Positions 27,117 through 35,323 of a stretch of 64,000 nucleotides of DNA are shown in pieces. A model generated the notes under the pieces. That model was not told the DNA's origin and searched no databases. It saw nothing but the letters and a program-made list of their open reading frames with translations. Source of the DNA: Candidatus Gastranaerophilales bacterium (GTDB taxonomy: Bacteria > Cyanobacteriota > Vampirovibrionia > Gastranaerophilales > Gastranaerophilaceae); contig CALVBU010000005.1 in assembly GCA_944325875.1 (NCBI GenBank), positions 92,398-156,397 on the forward strand. The letters run 5' to 3'. A program made the translations under genes and the position numbers. Every line of letters starts with the position of its first letter. The stretch's first letter is position 1.

Positions 27117-27797
27117 ATGGGTGATTGGTTAAAAAATGTTTTACCTCAACAAAAGGATTATGTTGCAAAACAAGATAATATTTATATTTCTAAACCTAAA
27201 ATGGTTCCGGATAATTTTAAGAAAGGTAATGGCTTGTTAAAATTAAAGGAACATTTTGCTGAAATCAAGAGTATGATTTTTCAAAAAGATATTCATGCTG
27301 TAAAAGATATTATGATAAAAGATAAGGATGCTGTAAAAAATCTTGAAAATGTCGATAAAGATAAATTGGCTGAAATGATTGTGGAAGCTGCTTATGATGC
27401 AAAAGTTGATCCTGTAATTATTGCTCATATAGCTTCAAAAGAATCACATTTTGATCAATCTGCTGATAAAAAATCAGGAAAAGGATTAATGCAAATTACT
27501 CCGATATCTGTAGAAGATATGTACCAACATCCTGACAAATACGAACCTGAGTTATTGCCAATTTTGAAAAAATATAAAACTCATGAAAAACTTTTTGAAG
27601 CAGCAAAAAAAGATCCTGAACTTAATTTAAAACTTGGTGCTTATATTTTTAAATTTAAATTAAATAAAGCTCATGGAAATGTTAGAAGAGCTCTTGAATT
27701 ATACAAGGGCTGTGGTGGAAAATATGCTTACGCTGAAAGTTTAATGCAAAAAATAAATGAGACAAAAAGACATATAGGCTTGGATTATGCTGCCTAA
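27117..27797 (+). CDS. Lytic transglycosylase SLT-domain protein
   Basis: The Slt/goose-lysozyme-type domain (about residues 84-215) has catalytic E109 in HIASKESHFDQSA, then GKGLMQITP, followed by the YNGG-equivalent ELYKGCGGKY. It would cleave the MurNAc-GlcNAc bond of peptidoglycan. There is no signal peptide: the N-terminal 80 residues are charged and helical. It may leave by a non-Sec route or act on lysis. A GGGGA site precedes the ATG. Confidence 0.8.
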   Translation: MGDWLKNVLPQQKDYVAKQDNIYISKPKMVPDNFKKGNGLLKLKEHFAEIKSMIFQKDIHAVKDIMIKDKDAVKNLENVDKDKLAEMIVEAAYDAKVDPVIIAHIASKESHFDQSADKKSGKGLMQITPISVEDMYQHPDKYEPELLPILKKYKTHEKLFEAAKKDPELNLKLGAYIFKFKLNKAHGNVRRALELYKGCGGKYAYAESLMQKINETKRHIGLDYAA

Positions 27798-29132
27798 TTA
27801 TAAAAGCATTTGGGTTGCAAAAATTATTCTATGACTGTCAGGTGTTGCGTCATTTTGACAGTAGACATAATTGAGAATTAATCTGAGAGCCTGTCCTTTT
27901 ATAAAATAATTTATACCAGCTGTATATTCTTTGCGGTTATTATTTCCAATATCAGTATTAGGATCAAAAAAGTCATAACGTGCGATAAGTTGAACTTGTG
28001 GAACAATTTTGTATCCGATTGTATAATTAAAACCATAGGCTTCATCTGTGCTTACATGAAAACCGTTATATCCGTCAGCTATTGCGTATTCAAAGTTAGT
28101 CCATAGTTTTTTGTATTTGTAACCTGCATAAAAACTTCCTACGGCATAATCGGTTTTGTTATGTCCGGCATTAAGACCGCCACCGATAATAAGTTGTCCG
28201 TATTTACCGTTAGTTTTTCCTAAAGGTTTTAAGTCTACCCAGCCTGTAAATTCTGTGCCCGGAAACCAGCTTCGGAAAAATCTGTCAGAGCTGTTTAAGG
28301 CAAAGTTGTAATCTACCAAAGGATAACTTCCAACCAAACGGACTCCCAATGCTCTTGTGTTACCAAAAGTTCTTGCAATTTGGGATCGTGTGACGAATGG
28401 TAAAATATAAGAACTGGAACCTCCTTCTTTACCGATTTGGTTTCTTGAATAACCGACTACTATTTTATGGTGCGGAATAGAGCTATTAACAATATAGGCA
28501 TCTCCGACGAAGTTTTGGAAGTAATTTAATTCACTATTAGGACGAGGTTTTACCATAATTTTAAAGTCTGTTTTGGTATGTCGGAAATTTCCCATCACAC
28601 CTACTTCTTCAAAACCGTAGTCGTAACCAAAATCGTTATCGGCAGATTGCCAGTCGGTAAATAATCTTCCCTGATATGCTCCGAAAAATTGCATTTTGCC
28701 GATAGGGCCTTTTTCCGGTCTTACAGTGAGTTCTTCTCTAAGCAAATAAGTTGGGACATCTGTACGGGTTATTTTTTGATGAATAATTTTCCCCAGTAAT
28801 GTGTCTTCATCAATTACATTATCTTTGTTCTTGTCGAAAATGCTATCTAAGTCAAAATTTCCATTGTTAAATAGCGGAGTTGTTTGTTTGTACATATCCG
28901 CATTATTTTCAGGAAGATCATCTTCAATTGCTTCTAAATCAATATCTTTATCAGGTTCATTATGGACAACCGGATTTCTGGGGGCATTTGCATCAAGTTC
29001 AAGATGTATAACTTCTTTTTGTTGTTGATTTTGTGGCTTTTGATGTTTCTTCCTGCCAAATTCAGCTGCATTTGTGGGCTGAGCAACTGACAAAATAAGT
29101 GTTATTATCAATATTTTGAAAAAGCAGTTCAC
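27798..29132 (-). CDS. Outer-membrane beta-barrel porin (phosphate-porin-like)
   Basis: A signal peptide (residues 1-22, SVAQPTNAA) is followed by a charged, Asn/Gln-rich linker of about 100 residues and a long C-terminal region of alternating amphipathic strands (YAGYKYKKLWTNFEYAIAD; LIARYDFFDPNTD; LILNYVYCQND). It ends with the hydrophobic residue expected of a barrel strand. The overall form resembles OprO/OprP-type porins. The start is a GTG and no obvious ribosome site is present. It confirms a diderm envelope. Confidence 0.75.
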   Translation of the reverse strand: MNCFFKILIITLILSVAQPTNAAEFGRKKHQKPQNQQQKEVIHLELDANAPRNPVVHNEPDKDIDLEAIEDDLPENNADMYKQTTPLFNNGNFDLDSIFDKNKDNVIDEDTLLGKIIHQKITRTDVPTYLLREELTVRPEKGPIGKMQFFGAYQGRLFTDWQSADNDFGYDYGFEEVGVMGNFRHTKTDFKIMVKPRPNSELNYFQNFVGDAYIVNSSIPHHKIVVGYSRNQIGKEGGSSSYILPFVTRSQIARTFGNTRALGVRLVGSYPLVDYNFALNSSDRFFRSWFPGTEFTGWVDLKPLGKTNGKYGQLIIGGGLNAGHNKTDYAVGSFYAGYKYKKLWTNFEYAIADGYNGFHVSTDEAYGFNYTIGYKIVPQVQLIARYDFFDPNTDIGNNNRKEYTAGINYFIKGQALRLILNYVYCQNDATPDSHRIIFATQMLL

Positions 29133-29193
29133 AAATATTAATTATATCACAAAAAACTTGCAATTCATGATTTTTTTATAGTATATTCTAATT

Positions 29194-30618
29194 ATGACAA
29201 ATGTAACAAAAAATAAAAAAGCAACAAAAGTTCAAGCCCCTATTGTAGAAGCCCTAAAAAAAGCATATGAAAACCCCACTTATCAGTTTCATATCCCAGG
29301 TCATACAAAAGGAAACGGTTCTTTGCCTGAATTTAAAAAATTGATAGGCAGAAAAGCTCTATGTGTTGATACTACAGATGAATTCGATAATTTAGGAACT
29401 CTTCATCCTGCAACCGGTCCTATAAAAGAAGCTCAAGAATTAGCTGCAAAAGCTTTTGGTGCTAAAAAAACGTTTTTCTTGCTTAACGGTTCTACTGCAG
29501 GAAACCTTGCTCTTGCTATGGGACTTACAAAAAAAGGTCAAAAAATTATTACTAATAGAAATTGCCACCGCTCAGTTCTTACCGGTATGATCATTTCCGG
29601 AGCTGAACCTCTATGGCTTATCCCTAACCGTTTTGAAGAATGGGGAATTTGGGGTAATATTAGCCCTGAAAGTGTTGAGGAAATGCTTAAAACCCATGAT
29701 GATGTGGCAATGGTATGGATTACAAATCCAACTTATGAAGGTGTTGTGTCTGATGTTAAATCAATTTCTGCTGTATGTAAACGTTACGGTGTTCCTTTGA
29801 TTGTTGATGAAGCACACGCTTGTTTGTGGAATTTTAGCAAACATCTTCCTACTCCAGCTTTGCAGTTGGGTGCTGATGCTGTTGTGCATTCGCTTCATAA
29901 AACCGGTGGTAGTATGAGCCAAAGTTCGATGCTTCATATTGCCGAAAATTCTTTAATTGATGTTGATGCTGTTGAAAAAGCTCTTAAACTTTTACATACA
30001 ACAAGTCCGTCTTTAATGTTGCTTGCAAGTCTTGACGCAGCTCGTGCTAATTTGGATAGCGCAAGAGGAAGAAAACAATTAGAACGCGCTATTTCTAACG
30101 CAAAATATTTGCGTCGTGAAATTGAACAGATGGAACATATCCACGATTTGAAACCTGATTTTGGATATTTGACTGATGTTACAAAAGTATTTATTAGGGC
30201 TGACGGATTATCCGGTAAACGTCTTGAGTCTATTCTTGAAATTGATTTCAATATAGAAGTTGAAAGTGCTTCTGATGCAGGATTGCTTTTACTTTCCAAT
30301 ATTGGTAATACTAAGGCCGATATGGAATATTTGGTTAAATGTCTGAAACAGATTGATAAAACTCATTATTCAGATATTTGTTATTTGGAAAAGAAAAAGC
30401 ATATGCCAATGCTTACTCCTGTAATTAAGAGAAGCCTTCGTGAAGCTTATTATTCGCCAAAAGAAACTATTCCAAAAGATCTTGCTGTTGGTAGAATTTC
30501 TGCAGAAGTTATTGCAGAATGCCCTCCAGGAATTGCAATTCTTTTGCCTGGTGAGTTGATTACTGAAGCTCATTTACCTTATTTAACAGATTATGATTTT
30601 ATTGAAGTCTTGAAATAA
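29194..30618 (+). CDS. Orn/Lys/Arg decarboxylase (PLP-dependent, short SpeA-type)
   Basis: Fold-type I PLP enzyme that decarboxylates a basic amino acid, feeding polyamine synthesis. Family motifs are FHIPGHTKG, FFLLNGSTAGN, the DEAH motif at 205-208 and SLHKTGG with the PLP lysine K236. The C-terminal decarboxylase domain has the ECPPGIAILLPGE motif. At 474 residues it lacks the N-terminal wing domain, as in Cyanobacteria and Firmicutes. Arg, Lys or Orn specificity cannot be read here. Confidence 0.88.
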   Translation: MTNVTKNKKATKVQAPIVEALKKAYENPTYQFHIPGHTKGNGSLPEFKKLIGRKALCVDTTDEFDNLGTLHPATGPIKEAQELAAKAFGAKKTFFLLNGSTAGNLALAMGLTKKGQKIITNRNCHRSVLTGMIISGAEPLWLIPNRFEEWGIWGNISPESVEEMLKTHDDVAMVWITNPTYEGVVSDVKSISAVCKRYGVPLIVDEAHACLWNFSKHLPTPALQLGADAVVHSLHKTGGSMSQSSMLHIAENSLIDVDAVEKALKLLHTTSPSLMLLASLDAARANLDSARGRKQLERAISNAKYLRREIEQMEHIHDLKPDFGYLTDVTKVFIRADGLSGKRLESILEIDFNIEVESASDAGLLLLSNIGNTKADMEYLVKCLKQIDKTHYSDICYLEKKKHMPMLTPVIKRSLREAYYSPKETIPKDLAVGRISAEVIAECPPGIAILLPGELITEAHLPYLTDYDFIEVLK

Positions 30619-30624
30619 CTATCT

Positions 30625-31095
30625 TTATCTCTTATATTCAGCGTCTGATAAAGATATTAGTATATTTCTTACTTTTAATAAGGTTTTGGTAAATGATACG
30701 AGTTCTGCTTCAGTTAAAAATTTTGCCAAAATACCAACCATTTTGTCATTTTTAGGCGCGATGTCTTGATATACTCTATTGCCATCTTTTGTTAATTCAA
30801 AGTGGTTCACCTGAATTTCCATACCGTTGTTTTTAATTTCTTTTATTAGTTTCTTCTTTTGCAGTTTGGAGAGAATTTTTTCAACAGAATTTTTATCTTT
30901 GACTAAAGTTTTTGCAAGAGTGCTCTTGTCAATATGCGGATAGCATATTATTGTATCAAGCACAATATACTCATCTAAAGTAATACGGTTTTTGACTTCT
31001 TGGTTGAAGTAGCTCTCTGTTAATGCGTTGAAAATTTTAGCTGTAATTTCAAGCTGAAATGTCAAACTATTGACAAAACGTACAGTTCTTTCCAT
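30625..31095 (-). CDS. MarR-family transcriptional regulator
   Basis: Winged-helix regulator (DEYIVLDTIICYPHIDKSTLAKTLVKD, VEKILSKLQKKKLIKEI, then a beta-wing) flanked by dimerisation helices. The start at 31095 has GAGG at the right distance; an earlier ATG at 31107 overlaps that site. The gene is paralogous in form to the next MarR gene at 31181. Its upstream region carries AAATTTCTACCT, a half of the palindrome found upstream of that second gene. Confidence 0.85.
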   Translation of the reverse strand: MERTVRFVNSLTFQLEITAKIFNALTESYFNQEVKNRITLDEYIVLDTIICYPHIDKSTLAKTLVKDKNSVEKILSKLQKKKLIKEIKNNGMEIQVNHFELTKDGNRVYQDIAPKNDKMVGILAKFLTEAELVSFTKTLLKVRNILISLSDAEYKR

Positions 31096-31130
31096 AGGTA
31101 ACCTCATTTCTCGTGTTTATAAGTGTGTAT

Positions 31131-31142
31131 AAATTTCTACCT
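31131..31142. promoter_or_regulatory. Half-site of the MarR operator
   Basis: AAATTTCTACCT here is identical to the right half of the perfect palindrome region at 31715-31731. It lies 36 bases upstream of the start of the first MarR gene. Cross-regulation is inferred. Confidence 0.45.
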
Positions 31143-31180
31143 ATTGAATTTAATACTATTTTTTCAAAAGTCAACAAAAT

Positions 31181-31657
31181 CTAAAAAATAATTTTACTGT
31201 TTTCTAAAATTTTATTTTTTAATTTATCAAGAAGCTGTATAAAATTTTCCATTTCTTCTTCGGAAAATTCAGCTAAAACTTTGTTGCCAAGTTGTCTAAA
31301 AGCTTCATTTGTTTCTTCATAAACCGCCATACCCTTTTTAGTTAAAGCAGTTCTTTTGACCATCATATTATTATGAGTTGTTATAGTTCTTGTGATAAAA
31401 CCTTTTTGTTCTAATTCACTAAGAATTTTGCCAATATGAGCTTTTCCTTTGTAGACAAGTTTTGAAAGGTCACTTTGTGACAAGTCCGGATTTGATAATA
31501 TGTGACTTAATATCTGAAATTCATCCAGTTCCAAGATACTTTTCACATAATTTTTATAATAGTTTCTCGCCATCAATTCTGAGATGCGAGCCGTTTCTGC
31601 CAGTTTATAAGGGAGTGCTTCGATAAACGGAACATCCTTAGTTCTGTCAATATTCAT
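31181..31657 (-). CDS. MarR-family transcriptional regulator
   Basis: Second MarR-type winged-helix protein (ILSHILSNPDLSQSDLSKLVYK, IGKILSELEQKGFITRTI, wing, then ALTKKGMAVYEE). The ATG at 31657 has AAAGGTGA upstream and is preferred over a TTG at 31675. A 16-bp palindrome about 60 bases upstream is its likely operator. It follows the same direction as the other MarR gene with an 85-base gap. Confidence 0.85.
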   Translation of the reverse strand: MNIDRTKDVPFIEALPYKLAETARISELMARNYYKNYVKSILELDEFQILSHILSNPDLSQSDLSKLVYKGKAHIGKILSELEQKGFITRTITTHNNMMVKRTALTKKGMAVYEETNEAFRQLGNKVLAEFSEEEMENFIQLLDKLKNKILENSKIIF

Positions 31658-31703
31658 AAAATCATCACCTTTCAAACATTAATCTTAGCATTCAGTCAGC
31701 CTT

Positions 31704-31730
31704 TTGACAATATTGGTAGAAATTTCTACC
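31704..31730. promoter_or_regulatory. Perfect 16-bp palindrome with adjoining TTGACA
   Basis: GGTAGAAATTTCTACC at 31715-31730 is an exact palindrome, the size expected of a MarR dimer site. A plus-strand TTGACA at 31704-31709 lies just before it, so the site could also control the rightward 31851 gene. Binding is inferred from position and the shared half-site at 31131. Confidence 0.6.
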
Positions 31731-31850
31731 TGTAAATTTTTCTTTACATTGGTATAAAAATCCTTAAGTTTTTTATAAAAAAATCCGATAGCTTGTTTGT
31801 ACTTAGTTTTTAAGAGAGAGAAAAAACTAGCAAAAAGAAAGGACGGATGT

Positions 31851-32366
31851 ATGACAACATCAATTACGGCAGTTAATGCCGGAAGTTCTGCAGCAAGTGA
31901 AGCTGTAACAAAAAAATCCTCGTTAAGCAGTGAAACAAAAGCAAAGCTTGAATCATTAGGGATTACGGCAACAGATGGAATGACAGAATCTGAAGCGCAA
32001 GCAAAAATTGCAGAGGCTGAAGCTCGCCAAAATTCTCAGAATCAGAATGGAAATGGTCAAGAGCAAGGGAATTCTTCAGAAGCAGAGATTATGGCTGATG
32101 TAAAATCTTTAGCTTCAAAAGTAGGAGTTTCCGTCGCAAGTGATGCTGATGTAAGTGAAATTCTTGATGATATCAGTTCAGAATTAGAAGTAATGCTAGA
32201 GGAAGCAGAAAATAATCCTTCAATACTTGCACAGTTATCTGAATACTTATCAGAGTTAACAAATTTGGATGATCAGTACCAAAGTATTCAAAATTCTCAG
32301 GCAAGTATGTATTCTGCAATGAATATGATTTCAACTAATAACAAAATAGCATTAGGCTTGAATTAA
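31851..32366 (+). CDS. Hypothetical Ser/Gln-rich helical protein (171 aa)
   Basis: The start ATG at 31851 has AAAGGA 7 bases upstream; an earlier in-frame ATG at 31797 has none. The N-terminus is Thr/Ser/Ala-rich (MTTSITAVNAGSSAASEAV), the centre has an Asn/Gln/Gly-rich linker (NSQNQNGNGQEQGNSS) and the rest is acidic helix. No signal peptide or recognised domain. A strong terminator follows. The style resembles the 16155 product, but no clear alignment is seen. Confidence 0.6.
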   Translation: MTTSITAVNAGSSAASEAVTKKSSLSSETKAKLESLGITATDGMTESEAQAKIAEAEARQNSQNQNGNGQEQGNSSEAEIMADVKSLASKVGVSVASDADVSEILDDISSELEVMLEEAENNPSILAQLSEYLSELTNLDDQYQSIQNSQASMYSAMNMISTNNKIALGLN

Positions 32367-32397
32367 ACTCACTTAAACTACATTGCTTGAAGTTTAG

Positions 32398-32432
32398 TAC
32401 ACTCTTAAAAATATTTAGGAGTGTATTTTTTT
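32398..32432 (+). terminator. Intrinsic terminator
   Basis: TACACTCTTAAA pairs with TTTAGGAGTGTA (one G-U) and is followed by seven T. It separates the 31851 gene from tRNA-Glu. Confidence 0.85.
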
Positions 32433-32460
32433 ATTTTTTGAGTATAATATGTATGTACAT

Positions 32461-32532
32461 AGCGGTATCGTCTAGTGGTTAGGACGGGAGATTCTCATTC
32501 TCCAAACAGGGGTTCAATTCCCCTTACCGCCG
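32461..32532 (+). tRNA. tRNA-Glu (anticodon CTC)
   Basis: The cloverleaf can be drawn in full: D-stem GTCT/GGAC, anticodon stem GGAGA/TCTCC with loop TTCTCAT, T-arm AGGGG-TTCAATT-CCCCT, and acceptor ending TACCGCC plus G. The loop centre CTC reads GAG codons. The first acceptor pair appears to be A:C, which is unusual. CCA is not encoded. Confidence 0.85.
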
Positions 32533-32565
32533 ATTAGCATGATATATAGCGGGCTTGAGGATATT

Positions 32566-32886
32566 ATGGCTTGGTTGTATTTGATGATAGCGGCAGCTTT
32601 TGAAGTTGGTTGGCCATTAGGTTTAAAAATGGCATCATTATCAAGTAGTTTAAGATTTTGGTGGATTTTGTTTGCAATAGTTGCAATGACATTGAGTGGT
32701 GTGTTTTTATACCTATCTCAAAAACAAATTCCCGTAGGAACAGCTTATGCTATATGGACCGGAATTGGTGCAGCTTGTACTTTTTTAATAGGCTGTATTT
32801 TCTTTAATGATTCTGTAAATATGATGAAAATATTTGGAGTTTTATTCATAATTACTGGTGTTGCTTTTCTTAAGCTTGCTCATTAA
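32566..32886 (+). CDS. gdx: SMR-family guanidinium exporter (Gdx/SugE type)
   Basis: Four-helix inner-membrane proton antiporter. The Gdx/SugE signature is present: AFEVGWPLGLK with the conserved Glu, and GTAYAIWTGIGAACTFLIG, rather than the EmrE version. Such proteins export guanidinium. The start at 32566 has GAGG 5 bases upstream, giving the usual 106 residues; an earlier ATG at 32539 touches the tRNA-Glu gene. No guanidine riboswitch fits in the 33 bases after that tRNA. Confidence 0.88.
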   Translation: MAWLYLMIAAAFEVGWPLGLKMASLSSSLRFWWILFAIVAMTLSGVFLYLSQKQIPVGTAYAIWTGIGAACTFLIGCIFFNDSVNMMKIFGVLFIITGVAFLKLAH

Positions 32887-32962
32887 ATAATCTTGATTTT
32901 TCATATTAAAAGAGTTAAGCTAAGATACGATATTTCAATAGATTTTAAAAATTAAATTTCAA

Positions 32963-33035
32963 GCCGATATAGCTCAGTTGGTAGAGCAACTCATTCGTAA
33001 TGAGTAGGTCAAGGGTTCAAGTCCCTTTATCGGCT
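32963..33035 (+). tRNA. tRNA-Thr (anticodon CGT)
   Basis: Complete cloverleaf: acceptor GCCGATA/TATCGGC, D-stem GCTC/GAGC, anticodon stem ACTCA/TGAGT with loop TTCGTAA, T-arm AAGGG-TTCAAGT-CCCTT. Anticodon CGT reads ACG. CCA is not encoded. Confidence 0.93.
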
Positions 33036-33105
33036 TATCTTGAAAATATTGTCTTGACAAAAAAAAATTAGCATATACAATAAAAATACATTCAATAAAT
33101 CCTTT

Positions 33106-33195
33106 GGAGGAGTGCCAGAGCGGTTGATTGGAGCGGTCTTGAAAACCGTCGTACGTGCGAGCGTACCGTGGGTTCGAATCCCACCTCCTCCTCCA
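33106..33195 (+). tRNA. tRNA-Ser (anticodon TGA); integration site
   Basis: Class II tRNA: acceptor GGAGGAG/CTCCTCC, anticodon loop CTTGAAA with TGA, long variable arm GTACG-TGCGAG-CGTAC, T-arm GTGGG-TTCGAAT-CCCAC, with CCA following. Its last 27 bases plus three flanking bases recur exactly at 42585-42614, marking it as the attachment site of the adjoining element. The copy here is the intact gene. Confidence 0.93.
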
Positions 33196-33198
33196 TTT
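33169..33198 (+). repeat. attL: tRNA-Ser 3' end copy of the 30-bp core
   Basis: Starts at TGGGTTCGAATCCCAC in the T-arm and runs through the CCA to ATTT. Identical over 30 bases to 42585-42614; the bases before and after differ between the copies. Confidence 0.9.
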
Positions 33199-33224
33199 AA
33201 GCCACCATCAAAGGTGGCTTTTTT
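33199..33224 (+). terminator. Terminator after tRNA-Ser (element side)
   Basis: AAGCCACC pairs with GGTGGCTT, followed by T-run. It lies just inside attL, so the element supplies a replacement terminator for the host tRNA gene; the original appears at 42619-42643. Confidence 0.8.
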
Positions 33225-33278
33225 AGTGCGTTTTGGACATATAAACCTTTCCGTAAATATACATCCCATATCCCCCTT

Positions 33279-33296
33279 GGGGACTACGTGGGGACT
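33279..33296 (+). repeat. Left arm-type integrase site candidates (2 x GGGGACT)
   Basis: Two GGGGACT copies at 33279 and 33290 have an 11-bp period. The same heptamer recurs in the same orientation three times near attR (42453, 42464, 42483), the first two again 11 bp apart. This is the expected form of integrase arm-binding sites. Confidence 0.6.
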
Positions 33297-33305
33297 GAGA
33301 AATTA

Positions 33306-34145
33306 CTATTGAGTTTTTTTACTATTTTTTAATTTAGTATATGGCTCGAAATCCCATATTTTCTCTTTTTCTTTATCAAAATTAAAACTTCTGTCCTTAG
33401 TATACACTGTTAATTTGTCAAGTTTATAAATCAACCAGTATAATTCTTTTTTCATTTCTGACAAGGCAAGTTCTTCAACGGTACAATATTCACAGTAGTC
33501 TTTGCATTTATTTGTACAAGTTGTTTTTAAGTTTAATAAATCAGGACGATTTTCTTTTAACCAATCTTTAAATAGAAAGTTTAAATCATCCATAAATTTA
33601 TATCTATAACATTCAATTTCAGTATTATTATGCTTTTTAACAACAACTTCTGGAATTACATATAAATACTCTTGATTATCCAAAATTTTAGATATGTGTA
33701 AAGCGAATTGGATAATCTTTAATTCTTTTGCTATATCATATTTCTCGAAAATGTAATAATTTTCTCTATAAAGATTGTAGAGTTTCAATAATTGTAACTG
33801 ATGAATTTTTATTTGTTTTATAAAATCATCTGGTTCCAAAAGATTCTCATCTGTAAAATCATTATCAAGTACAAAATCGCATAAAACAAATGTAAAATAC
33901 CATATTACTGAATTTGTCGTTTTAGATAAAACTTCTTTCATTTTTAATAGTATTTTATATTCATTCTGTATTAAAGCATCATTTAACCATTGCTCTTTCT
34001 GTTGTTGCATTTGCTTCTTAGAATAATTTATATTAATGTGAGTATAAATAATAGTTATTAGCCCTATAATAAATGGCGATAGTGCTGTGAAGTAATCCAC
34101 CCAATCTTTGCTACTCTGTTGTCCTATATTTAATACTAATTCCAT
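33306..34145 (-). CDS. Hypothetical membrane-anchored protein, element cargo (279 aa)
   Basis: One N-terminal membrane helix (about residues 18-36: YFTALSPFIIGLITIIYTH) is followed by a coiled-coil stretch (SKKQMQQQKEQWLND) and a large cytoplasmic helical domain with a Cys cluster near the C-terminus (TTCTNKCKDYCEYC). This layout occurs in several defence-associated cargo proteins, but no named family is recognised. It is the outermost gene at the attL end. Confidence 0.6.
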   Translation of the reverse strand: MELVLNIGQQSSKDWVDYFTALSPFIIGLITIIYTHININYSKKQMQQQKEQWLNDALIQNEYKILLKMKEVLSKTTNSVIWYFTFVLCDFVLDNDFTDENLLEPDDFIKQIKIHQLQLLKLYNLYRENYYIFEKYDIAKELKIIQFALHISKILDNQEYLYVIPEVVVKKHNNTEIECYRYKFMDDLNFLFKDWLKENRPDLLNLKTTCTNKCKDYCEYCTVEELALSEMKKELYWLIYKLDKLTVYTKDRSFNFDKEKEKIWDFEPYTKLKNSKKTQ

Positions 34146-34174
34146 AAGACCATAATAACATAAACTTTTAGTTA

Positions 34175-34492
34175 TTAATGCAACAAACCTTTTAAAATCT
34201 TATGAGCTATTAAAATCTCTTCTTCACTTGCAGATTTAAGCATTGAGTAAATGTCAGATAATAGTTCGTCTGTTGTTTTAATGTGCGTTATCACTAACAT
34301 CTCTGCGACATCAACACCGAAAACTTTTGCATAATTTTCAACCAATTCTGCTGACGGGTAGTTTTTGCCTGTTTCAATGCAGCTTTGATGTTTTGTTGCA
34401 ATACCAACTTTTTCAGCTAGTTCAGATTGTTTCAAGCCGTTTTTTATTCTTAATTCTTGTATTCTTTTTCCTAGTAATTTTTTGAGTTCCAT
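34175..34492 (-). CDS. XRE-family HTH regulator, element cargo (105 aa)
   Basis: N-terminal HTH (RIQELRIKNGLKQSELAEKVG, SCIETGKNYPSAELVENYAKVFGVD) and a helical C-terminal tail. The ATG at 34492 has AGGGG 6 bases upstream, favoured over 34510. It diverges from the secreted-protein gene at 34667, which it may regulate, and shares direction with the membrane-protein gene after it. Confidence 0.8.
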   Translation of the reverse strand: MELKKLLGKRIQELRIKNGLKQSELAEKVGIATKHQSCIETGKNYPSAELVENYAKVFGVDVAEMLVITHIKTTDELLSDIYSMLKSASEEEILIAHKILKGLLH

Positions 34493-34574
34493 AATAACCC
34501 CTACTTTCATGTTATGGAATGAACTTTAGCTATAAACATTTTTTGAGGTTATACAGATTGAAAATAATCGTTGT

Positions 34575-34601
34575 TTGTTATAGGTTAACAATAAATAACA
34601 A
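34575..34601. promoter_or_regulatory. Inverted repeat in the divergent cargo promoter
   Basis: TTGTTAT and ATAACAA are separated by 13 bases that include GTTAAC. It lies between the divergent HTH and secreted-protein genes, where an operator of the HTH protein would be expected. Confidence 0.35.
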
Positions 34602-34666
34602 GGATTTATATGTAAATAATCCCTGTTTAAAATAGATATGCGTTAACTTAAAGAAAGGATTGATTT

Positions 34667-35311
34667 ATGTATAAAAAAATAATTGTACTTGGACTATTAT
34701 TATTTACCGTAAATTCTATTGCTTTTGCTACAGATAAAAAACTAACTAGATCTGACTATATGAATCAACTAAATAAATATATTGAAAAAATTAGTATCAA
34801 GATTGATGAAGTTTATAAAACCTATGATGCTAAAGTTACGACAAATAAAGAATCAATCAAAAAACTAGAGAATGAAAAAGAACAAATATCAAATCAACTA
34901 CAAAAATGTTATCAGGCAGTAGTAAATTCTGATTTTAACAAAATGATGAATAGTGCTTGTGGTCATTTATACGGAAAAACTACATATTTTAAAACAAGTT
35001 CAGGTTTAGTTATAGCTGATGATACTTATGCTTTGAATAAATGTTTTGCAAAACAATCAAATTCTACTAAAAAGAGAATTAACTCTTGTAAAACACTTGA
35101 AGATAAACGCAAAAAGATAGAGCAAGATATAAATAATTATACTAACCAAATTTATGTTTTTGAAAATGAGAAAGAAGCTGAACTTAACAATATAAAAATA
35201 GAAGCAAAAAATAAAAGTATTGAACTTACAAATGCTTGTAAACAAGATCACCCTAAGATGCAACTTTTTGGCTATTGTGATGATTTAGAAGTCGTTTTTA
35301 CTAATAATTAA
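34667..35311 (+). CDS. Secreted coiled-coil protein, element cargo (214 aa)
   Basis: Signal peptide at residues 1-22 (IIVLGLLLFTVNSIAFA). The mature part is mostly helix with two coiled-coil stretches (KESIKKLENEKEQISNQLQK; KRKKIEQDINNYTNQIYVFE) around a Cys-containing middle (SACGHLYGKTTYFKTSSG). Six Cys in the mature part could form periplasmic disulfides. AAAGGA precedes the ATG. No family recognised. Cell-surface cargo, such as an exclusion or host-interaction protein, is speculation. Confidence 0.65.
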   Translation: MYKKIIVLGLLLFTVNSIAFATDKKLTRSDYMNQLNKYIEKISIKIDEVYKTYDAKVTTNKESIKKLENEKEQISNQLQKCYQAVVNSDFNKMMNSACGHLYGKTTYFKTSSGLVIADDTYALNKCFAKQSNSTKKRINSCKTLEDKRKKIEQDINNYTNQIYVFENEKEAELNNIKIEAKNKSIELTNACKQDHPKMQLFGYCDDLEVVFTNN

Positions 35312-35323
35312 TAAGGAGTGAAT

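Noticed and set aside
33027..33312. Frames on both strands over tRNA-Ser
   Set aside because: They encode the tRNA and its terminator; the apparent peptides are artefacts seen in many genomes.
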